From NCBI RefSeq assembly GCF_030463535.1, contig NC_132881.1, positions 46,424,271-46,488,270 of the forward strand: a stretch of DNA of 64,000 nucleotides. The letters are read 5' to 3'. The notes below the pieces were generated by a model. That model did not search any database and was not told where the DNA came from. It saw only the letters and a list, made by a program, of their open reading frames with translations. Position 1 is the first letter of the stretch. Every line of letters starts with the position of its first letter. Source of the stretch: Salminus brasiliensis (lineage: Eukaryota; Chordata; Actinopteri; Characiformes; Bryconidae). The translations under genes and the position numbers were made by a program. This document shows, one piece after another, positions 23,465 to 35,400 of this stretch.

Positions 23465-26400
23465 TCAGCATACTTCTTCTTTTTCTTAGGAATTGTGACG
23501 TATGAGCACAGAGCTTGCGCAATTACACACTCAATGGCAAGAACTTCCATCAGTGAGGGCCTGGGTGAAGAGAAAATCATGAATTGAGTGAACTGGAGAG
23601 AGCGTCCGCCGAACGTCTGCCGATCGTCTGCTCAGCTATGCTCTGTTTATACACAGTATGTGAGGCCTGCATCTGCCAGCAATCTAACAAAATAAAAGTC
23701 CTCTAGCAGAGCTCAGCTGTGAGGATGTCTTTAATTCAGTGGTTCTGACTCTGACTTTTGCCTCATCAGTAAATTTACTGCAGCAAAAGTCAAAATACTG
23801 AAGGCTAACGGTCACATCTAATCAGTACAGGCCAAGCTTTTAGCAGCTATTCATACTAAACGTATAGGACAGGCAGGAGCAGCTTCAGGCTCTGCAGCCC
23901 TGTCCACACCCATCCTCATATTTACTAGTCCATTGGAGGTCTGGTGCTTGTTTAGCTGGTTTACCATTGTTTTCATTGGGGCCTAGTTTACCCCCAAATT
24001 CTGGTAGTCTAGCATAACAGCATTCATTGGTTTTGCTGGTGATCAGCCATTCTGGTCTATGATGCCCCCCCCCCCCCCCCATTCATTAACGTTAATAGAA
24101 TTTTCCATTCCATATTATAACTTTACTATATTCACATAATTTATATATATACGTCATTTTTATACATGTAATATGTAAAAATATGTATTTTTTTCTTATA
24201 TATATATGTAAGTTTTATCCATTTTTCTCTTTATTTTATTTTATATTTTATAGTTTTTATTTATAGAGTGTTAAACTAACTCTGTCTCTTTACCTTCTCA
24301 GAGTAAATGGTCATCCAGCCCGACCTGCTGGAAGATAGCCTGCCGAGGTCCCCTCTACCTGCGTCAGACCAGCTGCCACCTACCAGTCCGATCAGCAAGC
24401 CCCCCCCCCACCACCACCACCCATGCCAGACCAGCGGCACACCCTCCTACCACTGCTACCTGTTTAATGACCATGTTAAAACCTAAATGGACTCTTAACT
24501 ATCTGCCACTATTAACATCATTACTCTGACCATCACTGCCATGACTATATTCAGTTCTACTACACCATGATTATTATATTATGATTAGGAATATGTTGCA
24601 CACCTGAGCAGTTCAGTTTCCAATTACCCAACTCACTCATTAGTACTCTCTCCCTGCCTACTGTAATGCCCCCGACAATGGGAGGATGAGGCCTGACCCA
24701 TGCCTTCTCTGACACGTGCGCAACCAGCCACCACCTCTTTTTAAACTGCCATCAATACAACATCACCAGACAATCATCAGGATGAAAGCGTCAGATACTC
24801 ATCCAGAAGTAGCCTATGACACTTATGACCAGCTCAAAGCCCCTTTTCGAACTGCCAACAAAGCTACATCACCGAGCAACCAACACGCTCTCTGAGGAAG
24901 GCCCCGAATATCCAGCTCTGACGCACTGGCTAGCAGACACTGGAGTGATGTGGGGAGAGAGAGAGCCATCTACCCTTCCGGAGAGTTATGCCGACTGTGC
25001 TCTCTAAGGCTCCGGCTGCTGATGGCGGGCGGCGTGACCTGGTATTCGAACCAGCGATCATAGTGGGGTCATAGTGGTCCTAGTACCCACTATGATCGCT
25101 GGTTCGAATCCCAGCCGGAGCCTGCTGCTGGCCTGCTGCTGGCTGCAGGCTCTGGCTGCTGATGGCGTGACCTGGGACTCGAACCAGCGACCCTCGGGTC
25201 ATAGTGGTCCTAGTACCCACTTATATTATAAAGGGGTATCAGTCTTGCATCAGATAGTGAATTCCAGTGCATGCACCAGGTCACATTATTAGGGGTGATG
25301 GGGTCCAGTTGTCATTTTTTCAGGGGGTTAAAATCCCTTGCCGTGCCCCAGTCAGTTTATGCGAACATATTTACGATTTTCACTGTCCTGTACACCAACA
25401 CTAAATGCACATACTCATCTCCTCACTCGTACAGTTTTACATTCTTCTCCAGGGTTTGCCATGATTTCCTGCATCTGTTATGATTTGTTTATTAATGGAG
25501 TGGAAACTACACCCACATGCCACAAATGGCACATGTGCCGGGCAGATACTGGAGCGTACCCAATCAATCATGCAACCAATATTACCGCATGACTTTCCCA
25601 CGCCCCCTCTTGCACGCTCAAGTCCACTAAGCCCATAAATTAATCTAGCCCTGGTGGGAAGAACCTTCCAAAGGTTTACGGTACACACAGTGCAAAGGTT
25701 CTGGATCAATTTACGGGTCCTTCCAGGAAACTTTCTAAAACCCTTTAGAAAGGGTTTCCACACTCACATATCTCATTTACATAAATGGTTCTCCACTGAA
25801 GGTTCATTGTGCAAAGGACCATTGCTTTTGGGACCAGCCTCCAGTGACAATCCTGACATTTAGAAGACGATAAACCGTCATATGAATAATTGTGATTACT
25901 ATCATATATATTCCATAGCAGTCTTTATTAGTAGCTTATTTTGGGTTGTACTAATGTGATTACTTGATGTATTCGGTTGTGTGTGTGTGTATGCATTTAC
26001 AGCAGTTAGCTGTTAGTCAGTTGTGCAGTTCTGCTGCATAGCTAAACCTGTTGTAACACCAAGTAACTGTAACAACTGCAACTTCCCTCCTGGGATCAAT
26101 AAAGTATTTCTGATTGAAATAAAACACTGTCTGCCACCAATCTTTACATGTACACTATTCATTAATTATCAAAACTGTGTTTTTGAGAATCGATACAGTA
26201 TTGCAATTCATAATATCATGATACCCTGATATATAGATATTTTCTCACACCCCTAGCCGTGACACGGGGGATTTTCAACCCTAGATGATGGTACAGCCTC
26301 AAAATAAGAACCTAATCAACTGATTATACAGTTATAATTAAGTTATAGTTAACTCAACTCAACTCAACTCAAACTCGGCTCAGCTCAAACTCAACTCAAC

Positions 26401-29400
26401 TCAACTCAACTCAACTCAACTCAACTCAAATTCAACTCAACTCAACTCAACTCAAACTCGGCTCAACTCAAACTCAACTCAAACTCAACTCAACTCAACT
26501 CAGCTCAAACTCAACTCAAATTCAACTCAACTCAACTCAACTCAAACTCAACTCAACTCAAATTCAACTCAACTCAACTCAACTCAACTCAACTCAAACT
26601 CAACTCAAACTCAACTCAACTCAACTCAGCTCAAACTCAACTCAAATTCAACTCAGCTCAACTCAACTCAAACTCAACTCAAATTCAACTCAACTCAACT
26701 CAAACTCAACTCAACTCAAACTCGGCTCAACTCAACTCAACTCAACTCAACTCAATTCAATTCAATTCAAACTCAACTCAACTCAACTCAACTCAACTCA
26801 ACTCAACTCAACTCAAATTCAACTCAACTCAACTGTGTAGCCAATGACAATCCTGACATAGCGAGAAAGTACTGGTCCAGTACGTCGAGTAAGTGGTCAA
26901 ACAACTGGCCGGAATTTCTGGCATACTCTCCTTCCAGGCCTCCAGGTTGTGCAGAGGGTTCAAATCTGCTCTTTTAGTCGTAGGCAAAAGCTCAAGCTGT
27001 GTTTAAATTTCATGTCCCAAAGACCTACATGGAGCATTTCCAACAGAACTCGGCGCGCCAGGGATTATCAGGAGGGCATGAAAATAAAGCTATATTCATA
27101 ATTCATTGTTGGCTGCTTATGGCAACTACTACTGGTACACACACACACACACGCACACACACATATATACACACGACTTTCACATTAAGCATTAATCTGC
27201 TCAGGTAGAGCCATTTATATAAGCTCCATTATAGCCCAACAGCACAACAGAGTCATAGTGAAGCTCCTTAGATTTCACTGAGACAGCAAAAGCCTGTGTT
27301 CTGATCTGCTTTCATTTCTGCTTTACAAGCTCCAGAGACTTCTTCTTGGCAGGTGTACGGCTGATCTAGAAAGCTGGGAGATATTTCTTTCTGCTGCGAG
27401 TCTGAAGGGGGATTATTGGAATTGACTGCCCTATTGTTTTCTCAGCCAGTCCTTGGAAGCACAGATAAAGACCATGCAGCTCCAATATCAGCAGTGCATC
27501 ACAGGTGACCCAGAAAGCTCATATAAATATTAGTAGATAGCTTAGGCAATGGAAACAACAGGTCCTACAGTAAACCACATGCTAAAATGATTGGCATTTG
27601 GTAGCAGTGATATTTATGATGTAAATAAGTCTTCAGAGATGAAAACACAGAGGCTACAGCAGGTTAAATAAGGTGAAGTATCGCTCACCCTCATTTGGTT
27701 TCATTTTACATTTCAAATAGCAGCTCTAAAGGCAGCAGGATTAGTGTGCATAAGTCAGAATCTATATGGATATATAATCTAGATATACAGTAGTGTAGTA
27801 TAACCGTAGGATTTAGGCCCGCTCGAAAGTTAAGAGTGAAAAGCTTCCTATCTGGTCAGTAAGAGTTTATCTGGTCAGTAAAACACTCATATTAGAATAA
27901 ACACTAATATTAACACTCCTACAGAAAGTGGTGATGTTGGTTCTCCATCACTGTGTTCATCATTAGAACATCTCCAAAGTTCTCCTCATGGAGTCTAGTA
28001 TTATTTAGAGTTCTCCTCAGATCAACACCTGGTTTGGTGGTAAATCAGGGCTTAATGATGGTAAATCAGGTGAGCTGCTGCTGCTGCTGCTGCTTCTGAT
28101 GGAGTTGAACACATCCTCCACGCTGTGCTGGCTGGACTGGGGGACGTCTAGGAGAAACCTCAACCCTGAATCTCAACCCTAAGCCTAAACCACTCTCTCT
28201 AACCCTAATCAAAAACTCAACTCTAAACCTAAACCACTCTCTCTAACCCTAATCATAACCTCAACCCTAAACCTAAACCACTCTCTCTAACCCTAATCAT
28301 AACCTCAACCCTAAACCTAAACCACTCTCTCTAACCCTAATCATAACCTCAACCCTAAACCTAAACCCCTCTCTCTAACCCTAATCATAACCTCAACCCT
28401 AAACCTAAACCCCTCTCTCTAACCTTATCCATAACCTCAGCCCTAAACCTAAACCACTCTCTCTAACCCTAATCATAACCACAGCCCTAAACCACTCTCT
28501 CTAACCCTATCCATAACCTCAGCCCTAAACCTAAACCACTCTCTCTAACCCTAATCATAACCTCAGCCCTAAACCTAAACCACTCTCTCTAACCCTAATC
28601 ATAACCTCAACCCTAAACCTAAACCACTCTTTCTAACCCTAATCATAACCTCAGCCCTAAACCTAAATCCTAAGCCTAAACCACTCTCTTTAACCCTAAT
28701 CATAACCTCAACCCTAAACCTAAACCCCTCTCTCTAACCCTAATTATAACCTCAACCCTAAACCTAAACCCCTCTCTCTAACCCTAATCATAACCTCAAC
28801 CCTAAACCTAAACCACTCTCTCTAACCCTAATCATAATCTCAACCCTAAACCTAAACCCCTCTCTCTAACCCTAATCATAACCTCAACCCTAAACCTAAA
28901 CCCCTCTCTCTAACCCTAATCATAACCTCAACCCTAAACCTAAACCACTCTCTCTAACCCTAATCATAACCTCAGCCCTAAACCTAAACCATTAGCCTAA
29001 ACCACTCTCTCTAACCTTAATATAACCTCAACCCTAAACCTAAACCACTCTCTCTAACCCTAATTATAACCTCAGCCCTAAACCCCTTAGCCTAAACCAC
29101 TCTCTCTAACCCTAATCATAACCTCAGCCCTAAACCTAAACCCTTAGCCTAAACCACTCTCTCTAACCTTAATATAACCTCAACCCTAAACCTAAACCAC
29201 TCTCTCTAACCCTAATCATAACCTCAGCCCTAAACCTAAACCCTAAGCCTAAACCACTCTCTCTAACCCTAATCATAACCTCAGCCCTAAACCTAAACCC
29301 TAAGCCTAAACCACTCTCTCTAACCCTATTCATAACCTCAGCCCTAAACCTAAACCCTTCTCTCTAACCCTAATCATAACCTCAACCCTAAACCACTCAA

Positions 29401-32400
29401 TCTAGGCCCAGTCTCAGCGTGCAGTGTGTTACTGATTAGCGAGTGTGTGTCAATAAGCTTAAGGGAACTATTAAATAAAGTGCAGTCAGATGTTCCTGGA
29501 TGACACACTGACCAAATGTCCACATTGTTCTCTCAGGCAGAAAACAAGCTGCAGTGGACCTCCTGCATCCCCACCACTGCATCGAAGCCGTCTTTAATGG
29601 GACTGTAAATGTGCTTCACCTGCTTAGGCGTCACCAGACTGAGCAAACATGTGAGTCATGCTAAAGCTCGCTAACGAGCAAAACAACTGCACAGCAAACT
29701 CCACGTCTGCCGTCTACAGCGCAGTACTACTCCGCTCCATCTGCAGTCTCCATGTTCAGAATCAGCACACTGAAAATATACTGTTGGCAGGGTGGAAGAT
29801 AGCAATGAGCATCAGGGTGTAAGATAGGGCCCAATAAGTCACGGAATTGTTCACAGTGGTGGGGAATGAAACCAGATCCTTCTAAGAACGTTATAAAATC
29901 AATGAGTTAAACAACGGCTATTAATACACTGCATGAGACACTGTTTTACACTGTAAAAAAATGGGTGGAGGGATACGTACACAAAATAGTCCCCAAAAAG
30001 ATTAAAATTCGTACTTTTTCCAGATTTGCCAATTTTTTCTCATCATTAACATCACAAATAAACTCTAGGAGACGTGTGCTGGTGGTAGGTTCACTGGCGG
30101 TTTCAGATAGTAAATCAAAAGGCTATATTTGTTGTCTTGTTGACCCCCGGTTTCATTCACCAAAGGTTTATCACACACTAAGGTGTATTACTCAGTTACT
30201 ACGGGACTTCTGTACAAACTGGTGGGGCTATTCTCTGCTAATAGAAGTTTATAATAACCACAGGCTGTTTAAGGGGTTAAAGAAATCAGAAGTCATTAGG
30301 TTTCTCTACAGTGAACCATTTCACACCAAACCCCACACCCCCCCATTTGCCTTTCAGAACTGCAGTGGGTTATATAATGATATATAATACGCTTATATAA
30401 TAAAATAAAACATATATGGGAGTTATACCTGCCATGGATGAAACGTTGATGATGACTCCTCCCTCCTTGCCATATTCTTTACTCATGTGATCCAGAGCTA
30501 GGTATGTCCCCTTTATGACTGACGTCTGTAATGAATATATACAGTACGTATTTCCATTAGACACAGATACAGTACATATAGTGTTAATAGTAAATCACAT
30601 TAGGGGTGGACAATACAATGCAATATGACTGTACTTTATTGTTTTAGTGATAAATTACGGATCAGCTGAGATGGGCTATATATAGGCATTTTAGCATAAT
30701 TACAACAATAATAGGTTTTGCTAATGTGATTAGCTATTTGTTGGATAATAAATCCATCCCTTTTAACTCAGATGTTTTTTCTCTGTGCCAACACATAATA
30801 ATGTGCATCACGTATCGTAAAAAATATGAGTATATGTATATATATAAGTTGGGGTCCCGGGCGGTCCAGCGGACTAAGGCATCGACAGCCGAGGCCCAGA
30901 GAGAGCGCAATTGGCCCTGCTCTCTCCAGAGTGGGGAGATGGTAGTTTTACTGTGCTGCTGGTTGTCACTGGCGTTTGCAGGCTGGTGCATTGGAGCCAG
31001 GTATGCTCTGCTTCCTTCCAGGCACGTTCGTTGCCTGGTGGTGTTGCATCAACGGCAATGAATGAACAACTTGAGGAGGTGTGTGTGTTGGTCTGCCCTT
31101 GGTGGTGGCAGGAGTATTGCAAGCAATGTGGGGGAGTACGTACAGGTTGGGTAACTGGTGTCCAAATTAGGGAAAATGTGTGAAAACTAGAGCAACTGCA
31201 GGTGTCATTAAAAATCACCTTAGAAATTCATAAAAAAATTAGATGAAGAGCAGCAGATCTGTAAATCACTGTATTCAGTACAGGAGAGTCTCTGAATAGA
31301 AGTTTATAAGAATCTGTTTTAGAAATTTACATGTATCGTGATAAATACTGATAAATTATTGCGAAAAAAGTCTTTAATAATCGTGATGTAGTATTTTTAC
31401 TATATCGCCCAGCCCTAGTAAAAAAAATAATAAAAATAAGGTGAGGTAACATGATATAATATTGTTACCACCCCGTAACGGGGTGTATGCTATATTGAAT
31501 ATATTGTCAGTACAGAACAAATGCATGTTTGTTTGTTTTTTTTACAAAAAGGCTGGATTCAGTGTAGTTGTGCTGTGTGACAAGTTAATAAATACTTTTT
31601 GAATTCATTGTATTCATTTATTAAATTATAAAAATGAGTTTAAAATAACGAATCAAGTTCCAAATACTGAATTTAAATCAGAATCAGAAATACTTTATTG
31701 ATCTGAGGTGGGAAATTGCCGTTGCAACCATTTGTGTAAGTATAAACACTAAAAAAATTAAAAAGAGAAAAAAATTAAATATGTACAAATATGTTTATAC
31801 GTTATATGAATATAGTAAAGTGCCAAAGTGTCAGTAGCTGTGATCATAAATATGGAATATACTGTATAAATCAGTTCAAATTATTGTACACATATTAAAA
31901 TAAATCGAACTGTATAATTTGAGTACTGATGCTTTTTTAATGTGGCAACAGCACTGCATTTTGTCTCCTCCAACTAAAGAAAACTCCAACACTGTAAAAG
32001 GGATCTGAGTCACAAAGTGTCCTCAAATAGCATGACTATTTTATCACCCTATCCCTGATTCACAGCACTTTAACTCCAAATGGAAATCATTACTGCACTT
32101 TCACTTCCTGCTCTAAAGTGCCACACTGTTACCTTCTGTACAGCTGTAAACTGCTCTCAGGCGTCGTGTCAGTTCAGCGCTGCTGAGGCCATGGTGTGGA
32201 GTAAAAACACTTCAGAGCGATATGAGTGATTGGCCACAGTGCTGCTGTTGACACAGCTCCAGCTAATGCCTGGCAGCATGCCAAATCAAATGTCAGTCCT
32301 ACGCTCTCGTCCAAATTACCAAAGTCCGGAGTGACTCTGACCTCGCTGGTGCCAGGGGTTAGCATGTCTTGTAAGAAGTCCTGTTTTATTTGTGTTCTCT

Positions 32401-35400
32401 GTCCCTTTCCTACCTTTAAAACAGTGGTTGGTGTGGCGCAACAGATAACACCACTACATGCCACTGAGCTACCACACTAAGTGGGAGACGGGGGTTTAAT
32501 TCCCGGTCTGGGTGACTATGCTGCGCTACACGAATAAGAGTCCTTGGGCAAGACTCTTAACACTACACTGACCCTCCTCTGTAATACAGGTAACCTTGTA
32601 AGTCGCTCTGGATAAGAGCGTCTGCTAAATGCCACAAATGTAAATGTAAAACGTAAGGGGGGGGGGGTGATATAGCCAACATCTGACATCATGATGCTGA
32701 AATACGTAATAAATGTATGAACAGCAGAGTCACCTTTTGTGGATTATTAGGTTAGCATGATTTAGCATATCTTGGGGCAGTAGTGGTGGCTCAGCGGTTA
32801 GAGCTCTGGGTTATTGATGACAGGGTTGTAGGTTCAATACTCAGGCTCAGCAAGCTGCCACTGTTGGGCCCTTGAGCAAGGCCCTTCACCCTCTCTGATC
32901 CCCAGGCGCTATAGCAATGGCTGCCCAAGCTCTGGGCATGTGTGCTCACTGGAAGCCAAATGTCTTGTCTTGAGATCCCACAGGGTTCAGTTGTGGGGCC
33001 TGTGAAACTTATGTTAATAATGGCCAATAATGTTAGTATTAGTAATGTGCTTATGAAAGTAATGGAGTGTGGCTTAAGTAAGAGCTGGTCAATATGATGA
33101 TATTTTATCGTATCGTGATGACAATAGGCCTTTCTATACATATGGAGGAGACTGTTAGTGTTAATAAACACTGATCAGCTGCAGGTTTCTAACATTACTA
33201 ACAGTGTAATTAGATGAAAAGCAGCAGATATTAATTTTGAGTATAAATCACTGTATTCAATATGGGAGAGGATCTGAATAGTAGTTTATAGGAATCTGCA
33301 GCTACTGATGCTTCTAGTCTGTGATTACATGTATCGTGATAAATATTGTTTATTGCAAAAAAACTCTTTAAATATTGTGATATAGTATTTTTACCATATC
33401 ACCCAGCCCTAGCTTAAGTACTACAGGATCTCTATTTTGAAATATTGCATTTGTGATCTCTGAAGTGTGATTTTTAATGACAGGGTTGCAGTTGCTCTGA
33501 GCTCTAGGAGTATTGATGGTGTGCTGTATATGCTTGATTTTTTTTTGCCTCTACTTAAAACCCCTGTGTCTTTAACGGTTCTTCTAGGCCTGGAGGATGG
33601 ACTGATTTTTTCTCAGCAGTTTTCTCTCCAGCAGTTAGTAACCAGCTTTAGCATTAACCCTGCCGAACTAGTGCTCACCACAGTCTCATCTACTGTTTGC
33701 ACCTGGTTTCCAAAAAGCGTTGGATTATTCCATTTTTACCATTTTTATGAGAGATATTTTAGAGGGAAGCACCTTTGAAGGTGTGGAGAAGGTTCTTTTT
33801 TATGCATGATCTTAGCATGTTTCTGCAGTTAACTCGTGGAATTAGAATAAGACATTAAATATGTGAACGTTGACTCATTTTAAGATGTGAAGCACCTCAT
33901 GAACTTGGCTACTTGGCTACAAATGTTTAGGCTGGTGGAATGACTGCAGGGAAAAGGGCTGGTGCTGTGCATCAGTGATACTGCGTGGGCTTGGTTGTTC
34001 ATAGGAACATGAGGTATTTTCTGCTTGGATTTTGTTAAAATGGGAACTATACTTGAGCAAATGTCAGTGTACAGTACTTTGAGTTTCATTACCTACATTT
34101 ACACCAACGTTCTGCACATTTTACAAGCAATAAATGACATAAAAAGCATAAAATCCTTTATGATATTTGTTGCCCAGCAGCTTGTTTCCGTCAAAGCGAT
34201 TCTTTGGGATCCAACTGCCTTATGGGGGACATGCAGATATTTACTGCATACATCTACTGTTGCAGACGTTTTGGCTTATTCTTATTAAGGTTAACTGACA
34301 TGAGTTTTAACATCTCTACAAAAATCTAAATGTGGCATTATTCCCTCCCAGGGTCACACCAACAGTTTTTGACGTGCTTCCAAAAGATCTCAAGAGCTTA
34401 AGTTCACAGTTGACAGCGATAATATGCTCATTAAAGAAGGCTAATATCATTAGTGATGGGTCTCAGGTCTGATATTAGCAGATAATGCTAAAGGGGGTTC
34501 CTCCAGGGTGGTACACTCTTATTAAAAGGGTTCTTCAAGGGTTCTTTACTAAAGGAAATGTTCTATAAAGCAGCATGTGAACTTACTGAAGACTAGGTCT
34601 CTCAAACTGTTCCAGCATTTAAACCACCAAAAAAGCTTCAGGCCTTCAAATGAAAATGCAGTTGTTGTCAGTTTTTAGTACGTAAAAAAAAAAAGAACTG
34701 ACCATAAAGCAGCTATGTGCTACAACACTCAGCTTCCCGTTTCCTGTTTAGTGTCGGAGCAGTTTTGCATGAATAATCATCCTTTTTTTTAATGTTGCTA
34801 AAAGCATGTAGAGCTACAACCCTAGAGCACGATCGGCCTACACTTGTCTTAAAACCTGACCATTAACCTGAGTGTTAATGAGTCTTAACATCTCTACAAA
34901 GATCTAAATGTGGCATTATTCCCTCCCAGGGTCACACCAACAGTTTTTGATGTGCTTCCAAAAGATCTCAAGAGCTTTAGTTCACAGTTGACAGCGATGC
35001 TATGCTCATTAAGGAAGGCTAATATCATTAGTGATGGGTATCAGGCCTGATATTAGCAGATAATGCTGAAGGGGGTTCCTGTAGGGTGGTACACTCTTAT
35101 TAAAAGGGTTCTTCAAGGGTTCTTTACTAAAGAAAATGTTCTATAAAGCAGCTGACCAACTTACAGAAGACTGTGGATGCTTTATTGATTGTTTTTTTTT
35201 TTATCCATAGATGATTTAGATGACCATAAAAAAGATCACACTAGGATTTTGAGTCAAAGAATGTCTTTTAAAGATAATATAAGCTCATTGTTTTGCTTAG
35301 ACTGCTGAGGTGTTGAGTATTTCGTGAATGATAGTGTACTTTTAGATGCTCATTTAACTGAAGTGCTTAACCATGTATCAGAAATTAAGACGTTCTGAGA

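Noticed and set aside
23210..23587. 125-codon plus-strand frame
   Set aside because: Includes a translated CA repeat, no recognised domain, and lies within an hpgd intron without splice support.
25005..25215. Functional tRNA genes
   Set aside because: Only B-box-like halves in inverted order; no A box at correct spacing and no acceptor stem.
30726..31218. Frames of 85-114 codons on both strands
   Set aside because: They fall in a SINE nested in a MITE.
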